From: Dama dama
Taxonomy: Eukaryota > Chordata > Mammalia > Artiodactyla > Cervidae
Reading direction: 5' to 3'
NCBI RefSeq assembly: GCF_033118175.1
Contig: NC_083698.1
Coordinates: 70,773,001-70,837,000, forward strand
Length of the DNA stretch: 64,000 bases
The position numbers and the translations under genes were made by a program. The notes beneath the pieces were generated by a model, which made no database searches, was not told the DNA's origin, and worked only from the letters and a program-made list of their open reading frames with translations. Below, piece by piece: positions 11,698-22,149 of the stretch (the first letter of the stretch is position 1; each line of letters begins with the position of its first letter).

Positions 11698-11877
11698 AAT
11701 ATTCTATTACCCAGTAATTTGCACAAGAGAAACTTGGGCTAATATGTATAGACCTAGTGTTCATAATGTTAAATACAGGAAAAACATGATAAATACCCAT
11801 CTATAAACAAACAGATAAATAAACTGTGGTACATATAACCATATAATGTTATACAAAATAAGAATGAAAAAAACACA
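11698..11877 (+). mobile_element. Old L1 fragment, part 3
   Basis: The L1 resumes after the SINE with sequence typical of the end of ORF2: 'attacccagtaatttgcac', 'gtgttcataatgttaaatac', 'tacccatctataaacaaaca' and 'aaactgtggtacatataacc'. It is interrupted again at about 11878 by a BovB copy. Whether the bases just after that copy (12363-12430) still belong to this L1 is unclear. Confidence 0.65.
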
Positions 11878-12362
11878 ATACAGGCACTTTGCCGACAAAG
11901 GTCCGTATAGTCAAAGCTCTGGTTTTTCCAGTAGTCATGTACACATATGAGGGTTGGACTATAAAGAAGACTAAGCCCCAAAGAGTTGATACTTTTGAAC
12001 TGTGGTGTTGGAGAAAATTCTTGAGAGTCCCTTGGACAGCAAGGAAATCAAACCAGTCAATCCTATAGGAGATCAACCCTGAACATTTATTGGAAGGACT
12101 GATGTTGAAGCTGAAGCTCCAATACTTTGGCCACCTGATGCAAAGAGGGAATTCACTGGAAAAGACCCTGATGCTGGTAAAGATTGAAGGCAGGAGGAGA
12201 AGGGGGTGCAGAGGATGAGATGATTAGATGGTATCCAACTCAATGGACATGGAATTTGAGCAAACTCTGGGAGACAGTGAAGGACAGAGGAGCCTGGCAT
12301 GCTACAGTCCACGGAATCGCAAAGAGTCAGACAGTACTTAACAACTGAACAACAGGCAACAA
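11878..12362 (+). mobile_element. BovB LINE, 3' fragment
   Basis: This plus-strand 5'-truncated BovB opens at 'gcactttgccgacaaaggtc' (C-terminal ORF region) and ends in the tail 'agtacttaacaactgaacaa'. It carries several stops. It lies downstream of the third L1 piece and so interrupts the old L1. Confidence 0.88.
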
Positions 12363-12507
12363 CAGGAATGAATGACAAAATATAGGGACAAAATGGCATT
12401 TCCCAGAAAGCAATATAGAGTGGTAAAGTTATTACAGTTTTTTTTTTACAGTTTTTATTATTACTCTTTTATTAGGTTAAAAATAAAGTACATGAACATT
12501 GGTTGTT

Positions 12508-12620
12508 TTTTTTTTTTACTGGAGTATAATTGATTTACAATGTTGTTTAGTTTCTGCTCTACATTAAAGGTAATCGGTTATACATATATATTATTTATAT
12601 ATATGAACAATATGCTGTTT
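12508..12620 (-). mobile_element. L1 3'-end fragment, inverted
   Basis: The poly-T head followed by 'actggagtataattgattta', 'caatgttgtttagtttctgc' and 'taatcggttatacatatata' is the reverse of an artiodactyl L1 3' region. Only about 110 bases are recognisable. Confidence 0.5.
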
Positions 12621-13229
12621 AGACATATAAATACATGGGATAAATACATTTCATGAAAAGCAAAGGATAACAAAATTTAGGATAGCATGTATGTCTGTGG
12701 AAAGACACCTGAAGAGGCACACAGAAATAAATGTAAGTTATTGATTTCTAGTTCTTCATTAGTAGTGATTTTCAGGAGCGGGGGCAAGACAGTGTCATAT
12801 ATAGATTAATGATGATAATGCGTCACCAACCAAGGATTGCTATAATTAATAAAATTCTGTTCACCAGAGATTTGTTTTTTTAAGTCCTATAAAGGTCTCA
12901 CAACATCCAGGGTATTCTATTCATCCCTATTCAAGATGAATTGCTTAAGAGAGTCTTTTGCTTTTTTCCTATTTATTTTAGATTGCATGTTGTTATTTTG
13001 GTGAGGAGAAGAAGAAAGAGAACAGAAAGTGAATGGGCAAATAAAAATACATCTCTAAGTCTTCCCTGTTGCTTCTGTTGCTGAGAGAAATATAGCAGCC
13101 CCTGGAACCTAGGCATTTTAATGTATTGCACTCATAACCACATCTATTTGAGAACAAGCTAGAAAAGGTTCACAAGTTGTCATAATTTTGCATAATTTTG
13201 CTCAGATGTAAATGTAAGTAATATGTATA
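12621..13229. other. Single-copy stretch
   Basis: Nothing recognised beyond AT-rich sequence. Confidence 0.4.
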
Positions 13230-13385
13230 TGTATAGTACTTCTCAAATTACAGTGTGCATAAGAATGTCTTGAAGTGTTTGGAGAAAGTGCAGATTCTGA
13301 TTCAGTAGATCTGATCTGGGGTCAAGGAAACTATATTTTTCACCAGCCTTCAGGTGATTGTGTACATTTTAAGAAACAGTAATAA
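13230..13385 (+). mobile_element. MER5-type hAT-Charlie relic
   Basis: Recognisable segments are 'tctcaaattacagtgtgcat', 'gcagattctgattcagtaga' and 'cagccttcaggtgattgtg'. Their order matches the short non-autonomous MER5-type DNA transposon. It is old and degraded. Confidence 0.6.
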
Positions 13386-14498
13386 AGAGCCAGTGAGCCC
13401 AGAGGTAAATGCCTCTCACATAGGTATGTAATCTTTTTCTCATCAAAAAAAGTCCATGACTATATTATTAGTGGGAATTTGAACTTTTCAAATGTTCAGA
13501 TACAATATCCAGGTGAATGTCAAGAGCTAACTAAATCTAAATCTTTGCACCTCACTCCTACCCAGTTATACCTCATCCAACCATGAGTATCTTAGGTATC
13601 AGTTTAAACTGATTAGAAAGCATAAAGGAGCAATGTAGAAAAGTGGCAAATCTCACTGAATACAGAGTGAGGAACACTTACTGCTTCTTCAATTTCATTT
13701 CCCTCCCCCTTCCACCAGTGGGGCAGCCTGGCACCATCCTGGTACCTGCTGAGATTTCCCACAGTTCATAGTAGCAGGGCTGCTCAGGCTTTGTACTCTT
13801 ATCCTCACCATACACAGACTTAAAGGTCTTGGCCAAACACAATACATGAGGTAAGACTCCGTTAACCTCCATCTGGCACCAAGAGCATCCAAGTAGTCCC
13901 AGCACTGACTGAGGCCATGGCTCCTGGCTTTGTGTTTCAAGGTCAGGTTAAGTATCCATCTCCACACCCCCAAAACCCCTAAGAAGCAAGCTTTTCTAAC
14001 AATCTCTTGCAAAAACACACCAAGGTACTATTTTCAGGGAATAAACAAGGTCTGATATTAAAACATTGCACTTTTGATAAACAGAAAAGCAAGTACTCCA
14101 TACTTTCTATATCTTTAACTGTGCTTCTAGTATCTTAACATTTCTCATTGACTACAACTGGTTCTTTTCTTCTTTAATCAAGCATATTCTAAAAAATCAA
14201 GTTGTCTTGCAGCGTCTGGTTCAGAATATCTGTCCACTTACTGGTAAAATTTTTCATAAATAAAATATACTGGAATACTTATGGTTGGGATATCATCAAT
14301 GATTGGCCTATATTATGGATTTCAAGCTCATTTGTTAGACCTCCTCAATATACATGTAAAGGTCTTTCACTCAAGACATTCCCTATGGGTATTTTTTCTT
14401 ATGTTTACATGGGCCCTAAGACTAACAGGAAATGTTTACATGAGATAAATTATAAATTTCATGGAAACTGAGAAAGTCTTAGACAATGACAAAGCTTG
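13386..14498. other. Single-copy stretch with overlapping minus frames
   Basis: No repeat was recognised. Between about 13680 and 14020 the minus strand holds two overlapping open frames (107 and 75 codons) in a locally GC-richer block. I do not recognise either product. No initiation context, splice structure or poly(A) scar was seen, so a gene or processed pseudogene is not supported. Confidence 0.4.
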
Positions 14499-14508
14499 CT
14501 CCTGTTGA

Positions 14509-14721
14509 AGTGAAGTGAAGTGAAGTCGCTCAGTCGTGTCCGACTGTTTGTGACCCCATGGACTGTAGCCTACCACGCTCCTCTGTCCACGGGATTTTCC
14601 AGGCAAGAGTATTGGAGTGGATTGCCATTTTCTTCTCCAGAGAATCTTCCCGACCCAGGCATCGAACCTGGGTCTCCCGCATTGTAGGCAGACACTTTAC
14701 CGTCTGAGCCACAAGGGAAGT
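14509..14721 (-). mobile_element. Bov-tA SINE, inverted, with duplication
   Basis: A near full-length Bov-tA is read on the minus strand, with a GAAGT-repeat tail at the left ('gaagtgaagtgaagtgaagt') and the tRNA-like head at the right ('gagccacaagggaagt'). The direct repeats ctcctgttga (14499-14508) and ctcctgctga (14722-14731) match at 9 of 10 positions. Minus-strand open frames over it are incidental. Confidence 0.93.
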
Positions 14722-14790
14722 CTCCTGCTGAGGGGGCACCAAATAAAGCACTGGCTTCCAGCAAAGTGAAAGCTTCACCACCTGCTATTT

Positions 14791-14831
14791 AAAAGAATTG
14801 TTGTCAAAAAAAAAAAAAAAGAATTGTTGTC
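14791..14831 (+). repeat. Poly(A) tract flanked by direct repeats
   Basis: The block gaattgttgtc occurs at 14795-14805 and again at 14821-14831, with about fifteen A residues between. Including preceding As, the duplication is up to 15 bases. The arrangement looks like a target-site duplication around a bare poly(A) tail. A replication-slippage duplication is the alternative. Confidence 0.75.
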
Positions 14832-14934
14832 ATTCATGCATGGAGGTGAAGGTGGGCTGCCTCTGAGGTAAGCTGGGAAGCCAGTGACTCAGTTCCCACG
14901 CAGATCCTGAATGTGCAGACATGCCCCTCGTGCA

Positions 14935-15315
14935 TGTTAGGGGCTGAATTCTGTTTTTGAAGTTCATATGTTGAAGTTCTGAGGTACCCCTAACATCTCA
15001 GAATGTGACTGTACTTAGAGATGGGGTCTTTAAAGAAGTAATTAAGGTGAAATGAGGTAATATGTGTGGGCCCTAATACAATCTGACTGGGGTCCTTATA
15101 AAAAGAGAAGCTTCGGACATAGACACGTATATGTACAAGGACCATGTGAAAACATTAGTAAGGAGGCAGCCACCTGCAAGCCAAGAGAGACCTCAGAAGA
15201 AACTAAACCTGTCAGCACCTTGATTTTGGACTTGCAGCCTCCTGAACTGAGAATTTCTGTCAATTTCTGTTATTCAAGCCACCCAGATTATGCTATTTCA
15301 TTGGCAGAGTCCTTG
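14935..15315 (+). mobile_element. MLT1-type MaLR LTR
   Basis: A solo MaLR LTR in plus orientation contains 'aagttcatatgttgaagttc', 'tcagaatgtgactgtactta', 'ctgactggggtccttataaa', 'aaggaccatgtgaaaac' and the 3' part 'ttgattttggacttgcagcc'. The order matches MLT1-type LTRs. It has no coding content. Confidence 0.75.
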
Positions 15316-15409
15316 CCAGGAAAGAGGAGCATTTTCTCCCTGTGGAACTCTGCTACCATCACAGGGAAACAGAGCTCCCCCTGCTGGTCTCCCAATTCTA
15401 TTTAATTGA

Positions 15410-15641
15410 AAAGAAAGAAAGTGAAAGTGAAATCCTCAGCTGTGTCGGACTCTTTGCGACCCCATGGACTGTAGCCCACCAGGCTCCTCCGTCAATGGGA
15501 TTCTCCAGGCAAGAATACTGGAGTGGGTTGCTGTTTCCTTCTCCAGGGGATCTTCCCGACTCAGGGATCGAACCCCGGTCTCCCACGTTGCAGGCAGATG
15601 CAGCCAGACACTTTAACCTCTGAGCCACCAGGGAAGCCCAG
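15410..15641 (-). mobile_element. Bov-tA2-like SINE, inverted, with duplication
   Basis: A minus-strand Bov-tA carries its tail at 15410-15435 ('aaagtgaaagtgaaat') and the head at 15641 ('gagccaccagggaagccc'). The flanks tttaattga (15401-15409) and tttgattga (15642-15650) agree at 8 of 9 positions. An extra 'tgcagccag' sits inside the tRNA-like part near 15599. Confidence 0.92.
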
Positions 15642-15654
15642 TTTGATTGACGTT

Positions 15655-15955
15655 TCTGTTAATTTTTTAAGCTGGCAATCCTTGGCACTTTTTGGCTTAC
15701 AGCTGCATCACTCCAGTCTTTGCTCCTGTTACCACACGGAGCTCTCCCGTGATTCTGTCTTCTCACAATGCTTTCTTCTTATTAGGACACCAATCATATT
15801 GGATTCAGGACCCACTTCCAATAATCTCATTTTAACTTACTTATATTTGCAAAGACCCTGTTTCCAAATAAGATCACATTCACAAACATACCAAAGTTGA
15901 GGATTTCAATGTACCTTTTTGGAGTACATAATTCATCCAATAACACTACTCAATC
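15655..15955 (-). mobile_element. MLT1-type MaLR LTR, inverted fragment
   Basis: The plus strand shows the reverse complement of the 5' part of an MLT1-type LTR: 'attaggacaccaatcatatt', 'gaccctgtttccaaataaga' and 'tcacattcacaaacatacca'. It faces the plus-oriented LTR at 14935-15315 across a SINE. Confidence 0.6.
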
Positions 15956-17440
15956 TGAGAAAGGTTTAGATTTTCAGTCTCAAAAACACCATCTCCCTTC
16001 ATGTTTCTTATCAAAATGCTTTATGCCATGAATTTCCCTCTTTCTGCCTCCTCTGCAGTAGCCCCTTATATTTTTCTAATGCTTTCAGGACTTCTGAAAA
16101 ATAGTAGCCCCATTAAGTCTACCAGAGCTGGGTTTGTCTGTTTTCATCTCTTTCATTCTGTGCTATATTGCAGCACCCAGATCAGTTCTTGGCACTTAGG
16201 AGGATTCATAAACAATTTTTGAATAAATAAATGGCTACAAAGGCTTGTGAAACACTTCATTTTCTGAACTGCCTTATACTTGCTCTTGGGTAAAAAGTCC
16301 AGTACCAGCTAATTCCTTAAACATGAGGATGGGGAAATAGAAAATATTAGAAGAAAATCTTAATAACTAGAAATATTATCCAGTTACATGCGACAAAAGT
16401 CAAAGGATATATTTACAAGGTAAATCAAATCATGTATCAATAGGCAACTCAAATGATTTATCAACACGTTAAACAAATTATAGTCTTTTCTCTTAGAAGG
16501 GAGGTAGGAATTTTAAATATGTGCTGTCTCATTTAATATTAAGTCTTAGAGGCTTTTCAGAAAGTCATTGGAGAAACCATTACCTAAACACCTCTAAATA
16601 ACAAAAGTTGGCCTCGTGAAACATGTCGGCCTACAATAAACACATACTTGACAATGGAATAATCTTGAGTTAGTGGTTGAATTTTATACAATATGTATTA
16701 TAGCTTAGACTTGAAAGAAAGACAATAATATTATCAAAAATCACTTTAGCAGGCATAATGTCAAATTAAAGATGCTGGGGTAAGTTTTAAAAAAAAAAAA
16801 AGAAAACAGAGAAATATTCCACTACAAGGAAGAAGCACAACCATCCAAGCTCTTCCTTCAATAGCTGAGCACACGGGTAAGTCATCACCTCCCACAATGG
16901 GCTTGGTCCTCCTTCCGAAGGCTTTCTGCCTCACTCAGGTTCCTCACTGCTACCACGTCCATTGTTATCAGTACTAAAAATGGTCCTATTCTTTGCATTA
17001 CTTTACGTATTCTCTATGTATTCATCTGTATCATCTAGAGATAAGAAACTTTCTTTTTCACTACTGAATGTCTAATGCTTTAAATCATAACTAACATGTA
17101 GCAGTCACTCAATAAAATCCTTGTTAATCGATGACTAAAATATTCACTAGCATGTTTCTTAACACAGAAATCATGGACTCAAAGAGATTGATAGAAGAGT
17201 TATAAGAGAATCCCATCCAAAGAAAGAAAGAAAATCTGAACTTCTCACAGATAATGGGCTGCAAGCTATATAATAAATAAAGTAAGACACAGTTCAAAGA
17301 GAAACTTGAACACAGTTATCATTTGAAAATTGCAGTTTTTAGTAGAATAGAAAAAGTGGAATGGGGGAAGGGTGCTGGGGGGCTTTCAAAGTTTTATACA
17401 GAAAGAATCTGAGAGTCACTTATGCTTTAAATGCTGAAAG
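15956..17440. other. Mostly single-copy stretch
   Basis: Apart from an L2-like end at 16130-16235 and an A13 run at 16789-16801, nothing was recognised. Confidence 0.45.
16130..16235 (+). mobile_element. L2-like LINE 3' end
   Basis: The segment 'gatcagttcttggcacttag' followed by 'tttttgaataaataaatggc' follows the L2 3' end pattern of '...cagtgcctggcacatagtagg...tgaataaatg'. Ancient and weak. Confidence 0.45.
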
Positions 17441-17446
17441 GTCTAT

Positions 17447-18098
17447 GTTGATGTTCAGTCACTAAGCCGTGTCTGACTCTTTGAGACACCATGGACTGCA
17501 GCACGCCAGGCTTCCCTGTCCTTCACTCTCTCTTGAAGTTTGCTCAAACTCATGTCCATTGAGTCAATGATGCCATCCAATCATCTTATCCTCTGACCCG
17601 CCCCACCCCACCCTCCACCCCCGCTTCTCCTGCTGCCTTCGATCTTTCCCAGCATCAGGGTTTTTCCATTGAGTCGGTTCTTCACATCAGGTGGCCAAAA
17701 GTACTGGAGTTTCAGCTTGAGCGTCAGTCCTTCCAATGAATATTCAGAACTGATTTCCTTTAGGATTGATGGGTTTGATCTCCTTGCAATCCAAGGGACT
17801 CTCAAGAATCTTCTCCAACACCACAGTTCAAAAGCATCAATTCTTTGGTGCTCAGATTTCTTTATAGTCCGACTCTCACATCCACACATGACTACTGGAA
17901 AAACCATAGCTGTGACTAGACAAAGCTTTGTTGACAAAGTAATGTCTCTGCTTTTTAATATGCTGTCTAGGTTGGTCATAACTTTTCTTCCAAGGAGCAA
18001 GTGTCTTTTAATTTCATGGCTGCAGTCACCATCTGCAGTGATTTTGGAGCCCAAAAAAATAAAGTCTGTCACTGTTTCCATTGTTTCCACATCTATTT
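17447..18098 (-). mobile_element. BovB LINE, 3' fragment with long RT frame
   Basis: An inverted 5'-truncated BovB has its 3' tail at about 17447 and its cut end near 18098. The minus-strand frame 18090-17581 (169 codons) reads the post-RT region without interruption: [62 protein letters not shown]-rich stretch at 17598-17625 disrupts the end. A 6-base repeat gtctat (17441-17446, 18099-18104) could be a target duplication but is too short to be sure. Confidence 0.92.
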
Positions 18099-18104
18099 GT
18101 CTAT

Positions 18105-19390
18105 CTATTAGAAAGTATCAGGCTGAGAGATATAATTTAATATAAATGCATAATGTCAGTTTTCAACAGTTCAGTGAAGCTATAGGTGATTGTAGTAAAC
18201 TGATTTGTAACCTGAAAGGAAGTATAAATGTTAGCATTTTTATTAGTGTAATATGGTGGGGAAAGGTATGTTTACATGAGGCTTTTTTTCCTATCTTTGA
18301 AAAAAAATAACACAATTACAAGTTTAATGCACACCGACAGCACTTTTTTCCCCTTTTAGGAAAAACAAAATAATCAATTATCCAAGGTACCTATCTAAAA
18401 CTTAATTACCATTATCAAGTAAAATCTAGAAAAATAACATTAGAAACTATTAACCATACCTTAAAATCCACCAGTACCCAGTGAAACCTGGACTTCATCC
18501 AACTGCATCCTGTTGTCTAGTTACCAACTTTTAAATTGTGAGTAATCAGCTGAATTTCAAAATTGAATTATGCAAGTTTGATTTCCTCTGCTTGCCTCTC
18601 ATGAAAGGATATAAAAATGAAAATGGCTTGGTAGAGCTGGTAGGAGCAGTCGGGGGAATACAACATAATGCTGTCAATCTCATTGTGTCAGGAGGCAATG
18701 GGTGTGGTGGACACAATCAGGCCTAACAGAGAAGAAAAATTATTTCAGCCATGGCCACCAGGAAATAGGCAACACCAGGAATGAGCAGAAATTTTGCACA
18801 AGTGAATGTACAATCGATAATGTACACTGATATGTACAATTGATAATGTACATTGAATATACATTGATAAAAAAACCTCCAGAGAAATTAGAAATTATAA
18901 GCAAGAGATGAAGAGAAGAGACACTAAAAGAAACCCTTGACTTTCCTCTAACCACCATGAAATTTCACCAGCACAAACTTTTTAAGCCATGAGGAATGCC
19001 AGATAAAACAGCCATTTCAATAAGAGGTTTCCTGATTATCTAAAGATTTTTAAAGATAAGAAAATGAAAACAACTGTTCCTATGGCAAGAACTATTTGTT
19101 GAACTTTGAAGTCTTCCTCACTGATGCATTTTGACCAATATCAATTAAAACCAAATGTAGCTTAATAGCACAAGAGACATGTCCTGAAAAGTTAGAAGAT
19201 ACAGCTCTCTGAATTTGTCTCAGAGAGCTAAAAGGTAGGATCCTTCCTCTTAAGAGAGTCTTAGCATTATTAATACAAGGTAAGACTAATATATAAACAA
19301 ATCACCAAAATGCAAAAACAAACCACCAAGAAAAGCAGCTCAGTAACTATTTCATTTCATTTACTTTGTCAGTATTCGAAAGTTAGTCTC
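18105..19390. other. Single-copy stretch
   Basis: No repeat family was recognised apart from a small tandem duplication at 18807-18858. Short open frames at 18538-18726 (+) and 18740-18958 (-) have no recognisable motif. Confidence 0.45.
18807..18858 (+). repeat. Two 26-base tandem units
   Basis: A 26-base unit beginning tgtacaatcgataatg is followed directly by a second copy beginning tgtacaattgataatg, then a partial third ('atacattgataaa'). The unit is itself partly palindromic around tgtaca. Confidence 0.8.
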
Positions 19391-19394
19391 TTTC

Positions 19395-20474
19395 AGTTCA
19401 GTTCAATCACTCAATCGTGTCTGACTCTTTGCAACCCCATGGACTACAGAACGCCAGGCTTTCCTGTCCTTCACCAACTCCTGCAGCTTGCTCAGACTCA
19501 TGTCCATCAAGTCAGTGACGCCACCCAACCATCTCATCCTCTGTCATTCCCTTCTCCTCTCGCCTTCAATCTCTCCCAGCATCAGGGTCTTTTCCAATGA
19601 CTCAGTTCTTCGCATCAGGTGGCCAGAGTATTAGAGCTTCAGCTTCCAGTGAATATTCATGACTGATTTTCTTTACAATTGACTGGTTTGATCTCCTTGC
19701 AGTCCAAGGGACTCTCAAGAGTCTTCTCCAACACCACAGTTCAAAAACATCAATTCTTCGGCGCTCAGCTTTCTTTATAGTCCACCTCTCACATCCATAC
19801 ATGACTACTGGAAAAACCATAGCTGTGACTAGATGGACCTTTGTTGACAAAGTAATGTCTCTGCTTTTTAATATGCTGTCTAGGTTGGTCATAACTTTTC
19901 TTCCAAGGAGCAAGTGTTTTTTTAATTTCATGGCTGCAGTCACCCTTTGCAGTGATTCTGGAGCCCAAGAAAATAAAGTCTGTCACTCTTTCCACTGTTT
20001 CCACATCTACTTGCCATTAAGTGATGGGACCGGATGCCATGATCTTAGTTTTCTGAATGTTCAGCTTTAAGCCAATTTTTTCACTCTCCTCTTTCACCTT
20101 CATCAGGAAGCTTGTTAATTTATCTTCCCTTTCTCCCACAAGGGTGGTATCATCTGCATATCTGAGGTTACTGATGTTTCTCCCAGCCATCTTTATTCCA
20201 GCTTATGCTGTGACCATCCTAATTCCAACTTGTGCTTCATCCAGCCTGGCATTTCACATGACATACTCTGCATATAAGTTAAGAAAGCAGGGTGACAATA
20301 TAGAGTCTTGACATATTCCTTTCCCAGTTTGGAACCAGTCTGTTGCTCCATGTCCAGTTTTAACTGTTGCTTCTTGACCTGCATACAGATTTCTCAGGAG
20401 TCAGGTAAGGTTGTCTGGTATTCCCATCTCTTTAAGAATTTTTCATAGTTTGTTGTTATCCATGCAGTCACTTT
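19395..20474 (-). mobile_element. BovB LINE fragment, inverted
   Basis: An inverted BovB of about 1.1 kb runs from the 3' tail at 19395 to a cut in the RT domain near 20474. Minus-strand frames at 20384-20193, 20004-19789 and 19943-19602 carry successive broken parts of the RT ORF. The catalytic YADD is intact at 20149-20160. Near 20195-20240 the segment 'attccagcttatgctg...attccaacttgtgct' is a local duplication of about 30 bases not present in the other copies. Confidence 0.92.
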
Positions 20475-20914
20475 AGTTCTATATCATACATTCTATATAT
20501 AGATATATATAGACAGATATACATTCTATATCATACATTTAGTTCTGTATCTTACATTCCATTCTTGATTTGGAAGATTCTTTAAGGCTTTTCCTTCAAT
20601 GTCTCATATACTGCGCTCTAGCCAGACAGTCTATCTGCGTTCATATTCTCTCCTAGGATAAAATTATTCTTGATAAGCTACACCTATTCATACCCTCTTC
20701 CCATGGTAGCATGAGCAATGGGATGTATGCCAGGATTTGTAAAGATTTCCAACCATCAAGGAGAGATGATCTTCTAAAGACAGCACCATTCCCAGATCTT
20801 TCTCTTGCTTCATCAGAACTGAAATATTTTGTTTCCTTTCATTTTGAGGTCTTGCCTCATTTCTAGTTACAATGGGTTATGACAGATGAGATGAATTCAT
20901 TTTTATCTATTAAT
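20475..20914. other. AT-rich spacer with short tandem similarity
   Basis: The first ~100 bases repeat variants of 'ctatatcatacattctatat' (20480-20570). The rest is single-copy and unrecognised. This is the spacer between two BovB copies of opposite orientation. Confidence 0.5.
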
Positions 20915-20924
20915 AATTCTAACT

Positions 20925-22139
20925 TCAACAGTACGTGAACCGTGAACTTACAGATGTTCATGCTGGATTTAGAAAAGGCAGAGGAGCCAGAGATCAAATT
21001 GCCAACATGCGTTGGATCACAGAAAAAGCAAGAGAATTCCAAAAAAACATCTACTTCTGCTTTATTGACTATGCCAAAGTCTTTGACTGTGTAGATCACA
21101 ACAAACTGTGGAAAATTCTTAAAGAGATGGGAATACCAGACCACCTGACCTGCCTCCTGAGAAATCTGTTTGCAGGTCAAGAAGCAACAGTTAGAACCAG
21201 ACATGGAACAACAGACTGGTTCCAAATTGGGAAAGAAGTACGTCACGGCTGTCTATTGTCACCCTGTTCACTTAACTTATATGCAGAGTACATCATGAGA
21301 AACGCTGAGCTGGATGAAGCACAAGCTGGAATCAAGATTGCAGGGAAAAATATCAATAACCTCAGATACACAGATAACAACACCCTTATGGCAGAAAGAG
21401 GAACTGAAGAGCCTCTTGATGAAGGTGAAAGAGGAGAGGGAAAAAACTGGCTTAAAACTCAACATTCAAAAAACTAAGATCATGCCATCCAGTCTCATCA
21501 CTTCAAGGCAAATAGATGTGGAAACAATGGAAAGAGTGACAGACTATTTTCTTGGGCTCCAAAATCACTGCAGATGGTGACTGCAGTCATGAAAGTAAAC
21601 AACACTTGCTTCTTGAAAGAAAAGTTATGACCAACCTAGACAGAATATTATAAAGCAGAGACATTACTTTGCTGACAAAGATCCATCTAGTCACAGCTAT
21701 GGTTTTTCCAGTAGTCGTGTACAGATGTAAGAGTTGAACTATAAAGAAAGCTGAGTGCCAAAGAATTGATGTTTTTGAGCTGTGGTGTTGGAAAAGATTC
21801 TTGAGAGTCCCTTGGACTGCAAGGAGATCCAACCAGTCAATCCTAAAGGAAATCTGCCCTGAATATTCATTGGAAGGACTGATGCTAAAGCTGAAACTCC
21901 AATATTTTGGCCACCTGATGCAAAGAACTGACTCATTGGAAAAGACCCTGACGCTGGGAAAGGTTGAGATGGAAGGAGAAGGGGACTATGGAGGATGAGA
22001 TGGTTGGATGGCATCACCAATGCAATGGACATGAGTTTGAGTAGGCTCCAGGAGTTGGTGAGGGACAGGGAAGCCTGGCGTGCTTCAGTCCATGGAGTTG
22101 CAAAGAGTCGGACATGACTGAGTGAACTGACCTGAACTG
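20925..22139 (+). mobile_element. BovB LINE fragment with perfect duplication
   Basis: A 5'-truncated plus-strand BovB of about 1.2 kb starts at the beginning of the RT domain and ends in the 'gaactgacctgaactg' tail. The target-site duplication aattctaact is perfect at 20915-20924 and 22140-22149. ORF remnants lie at 20935-21477, 21314-21580 and 21801-21998 in shifting frames. Confidence 0.95.
20935..21477 (+). pseudogene. BovB RT remnant with lost catalytic Asp
   Basis: A frame of 180 codons covers the RT core, with MNRELTDVHAGFRKGRGA, FIDYAKVFDCVDHNK, HGCLLSPCSLNLYAEYIM and NLRYTDNNTLMAE. The active-site box reads YTDN (tac aca gat aac, 21367-21378): the second catalytic aspartate is replaced by asparagine, which is expected to abolish polymerisation. 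The conserved QGC is HGC. A shift follows around 21395. Confidence 0.9.
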
Positions 22140-22149
22140 AATTCTAACT

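Noticed and set aside
13678..14018. Two overlapping minus frames that looked protein-like
   Set aside because: I could not match either translation to a family, and no poly(A) scar or flanking duplication indicates a processed pseudogene.
14509..14721. tRNA gene
   Set aside because: The tRNA-like head belongs to a Bov-tA SINE with a BovB-type tail and target duplication. It is not a free-standing tRNA gene. The same applies to every other Bov-tA or CHR copy.
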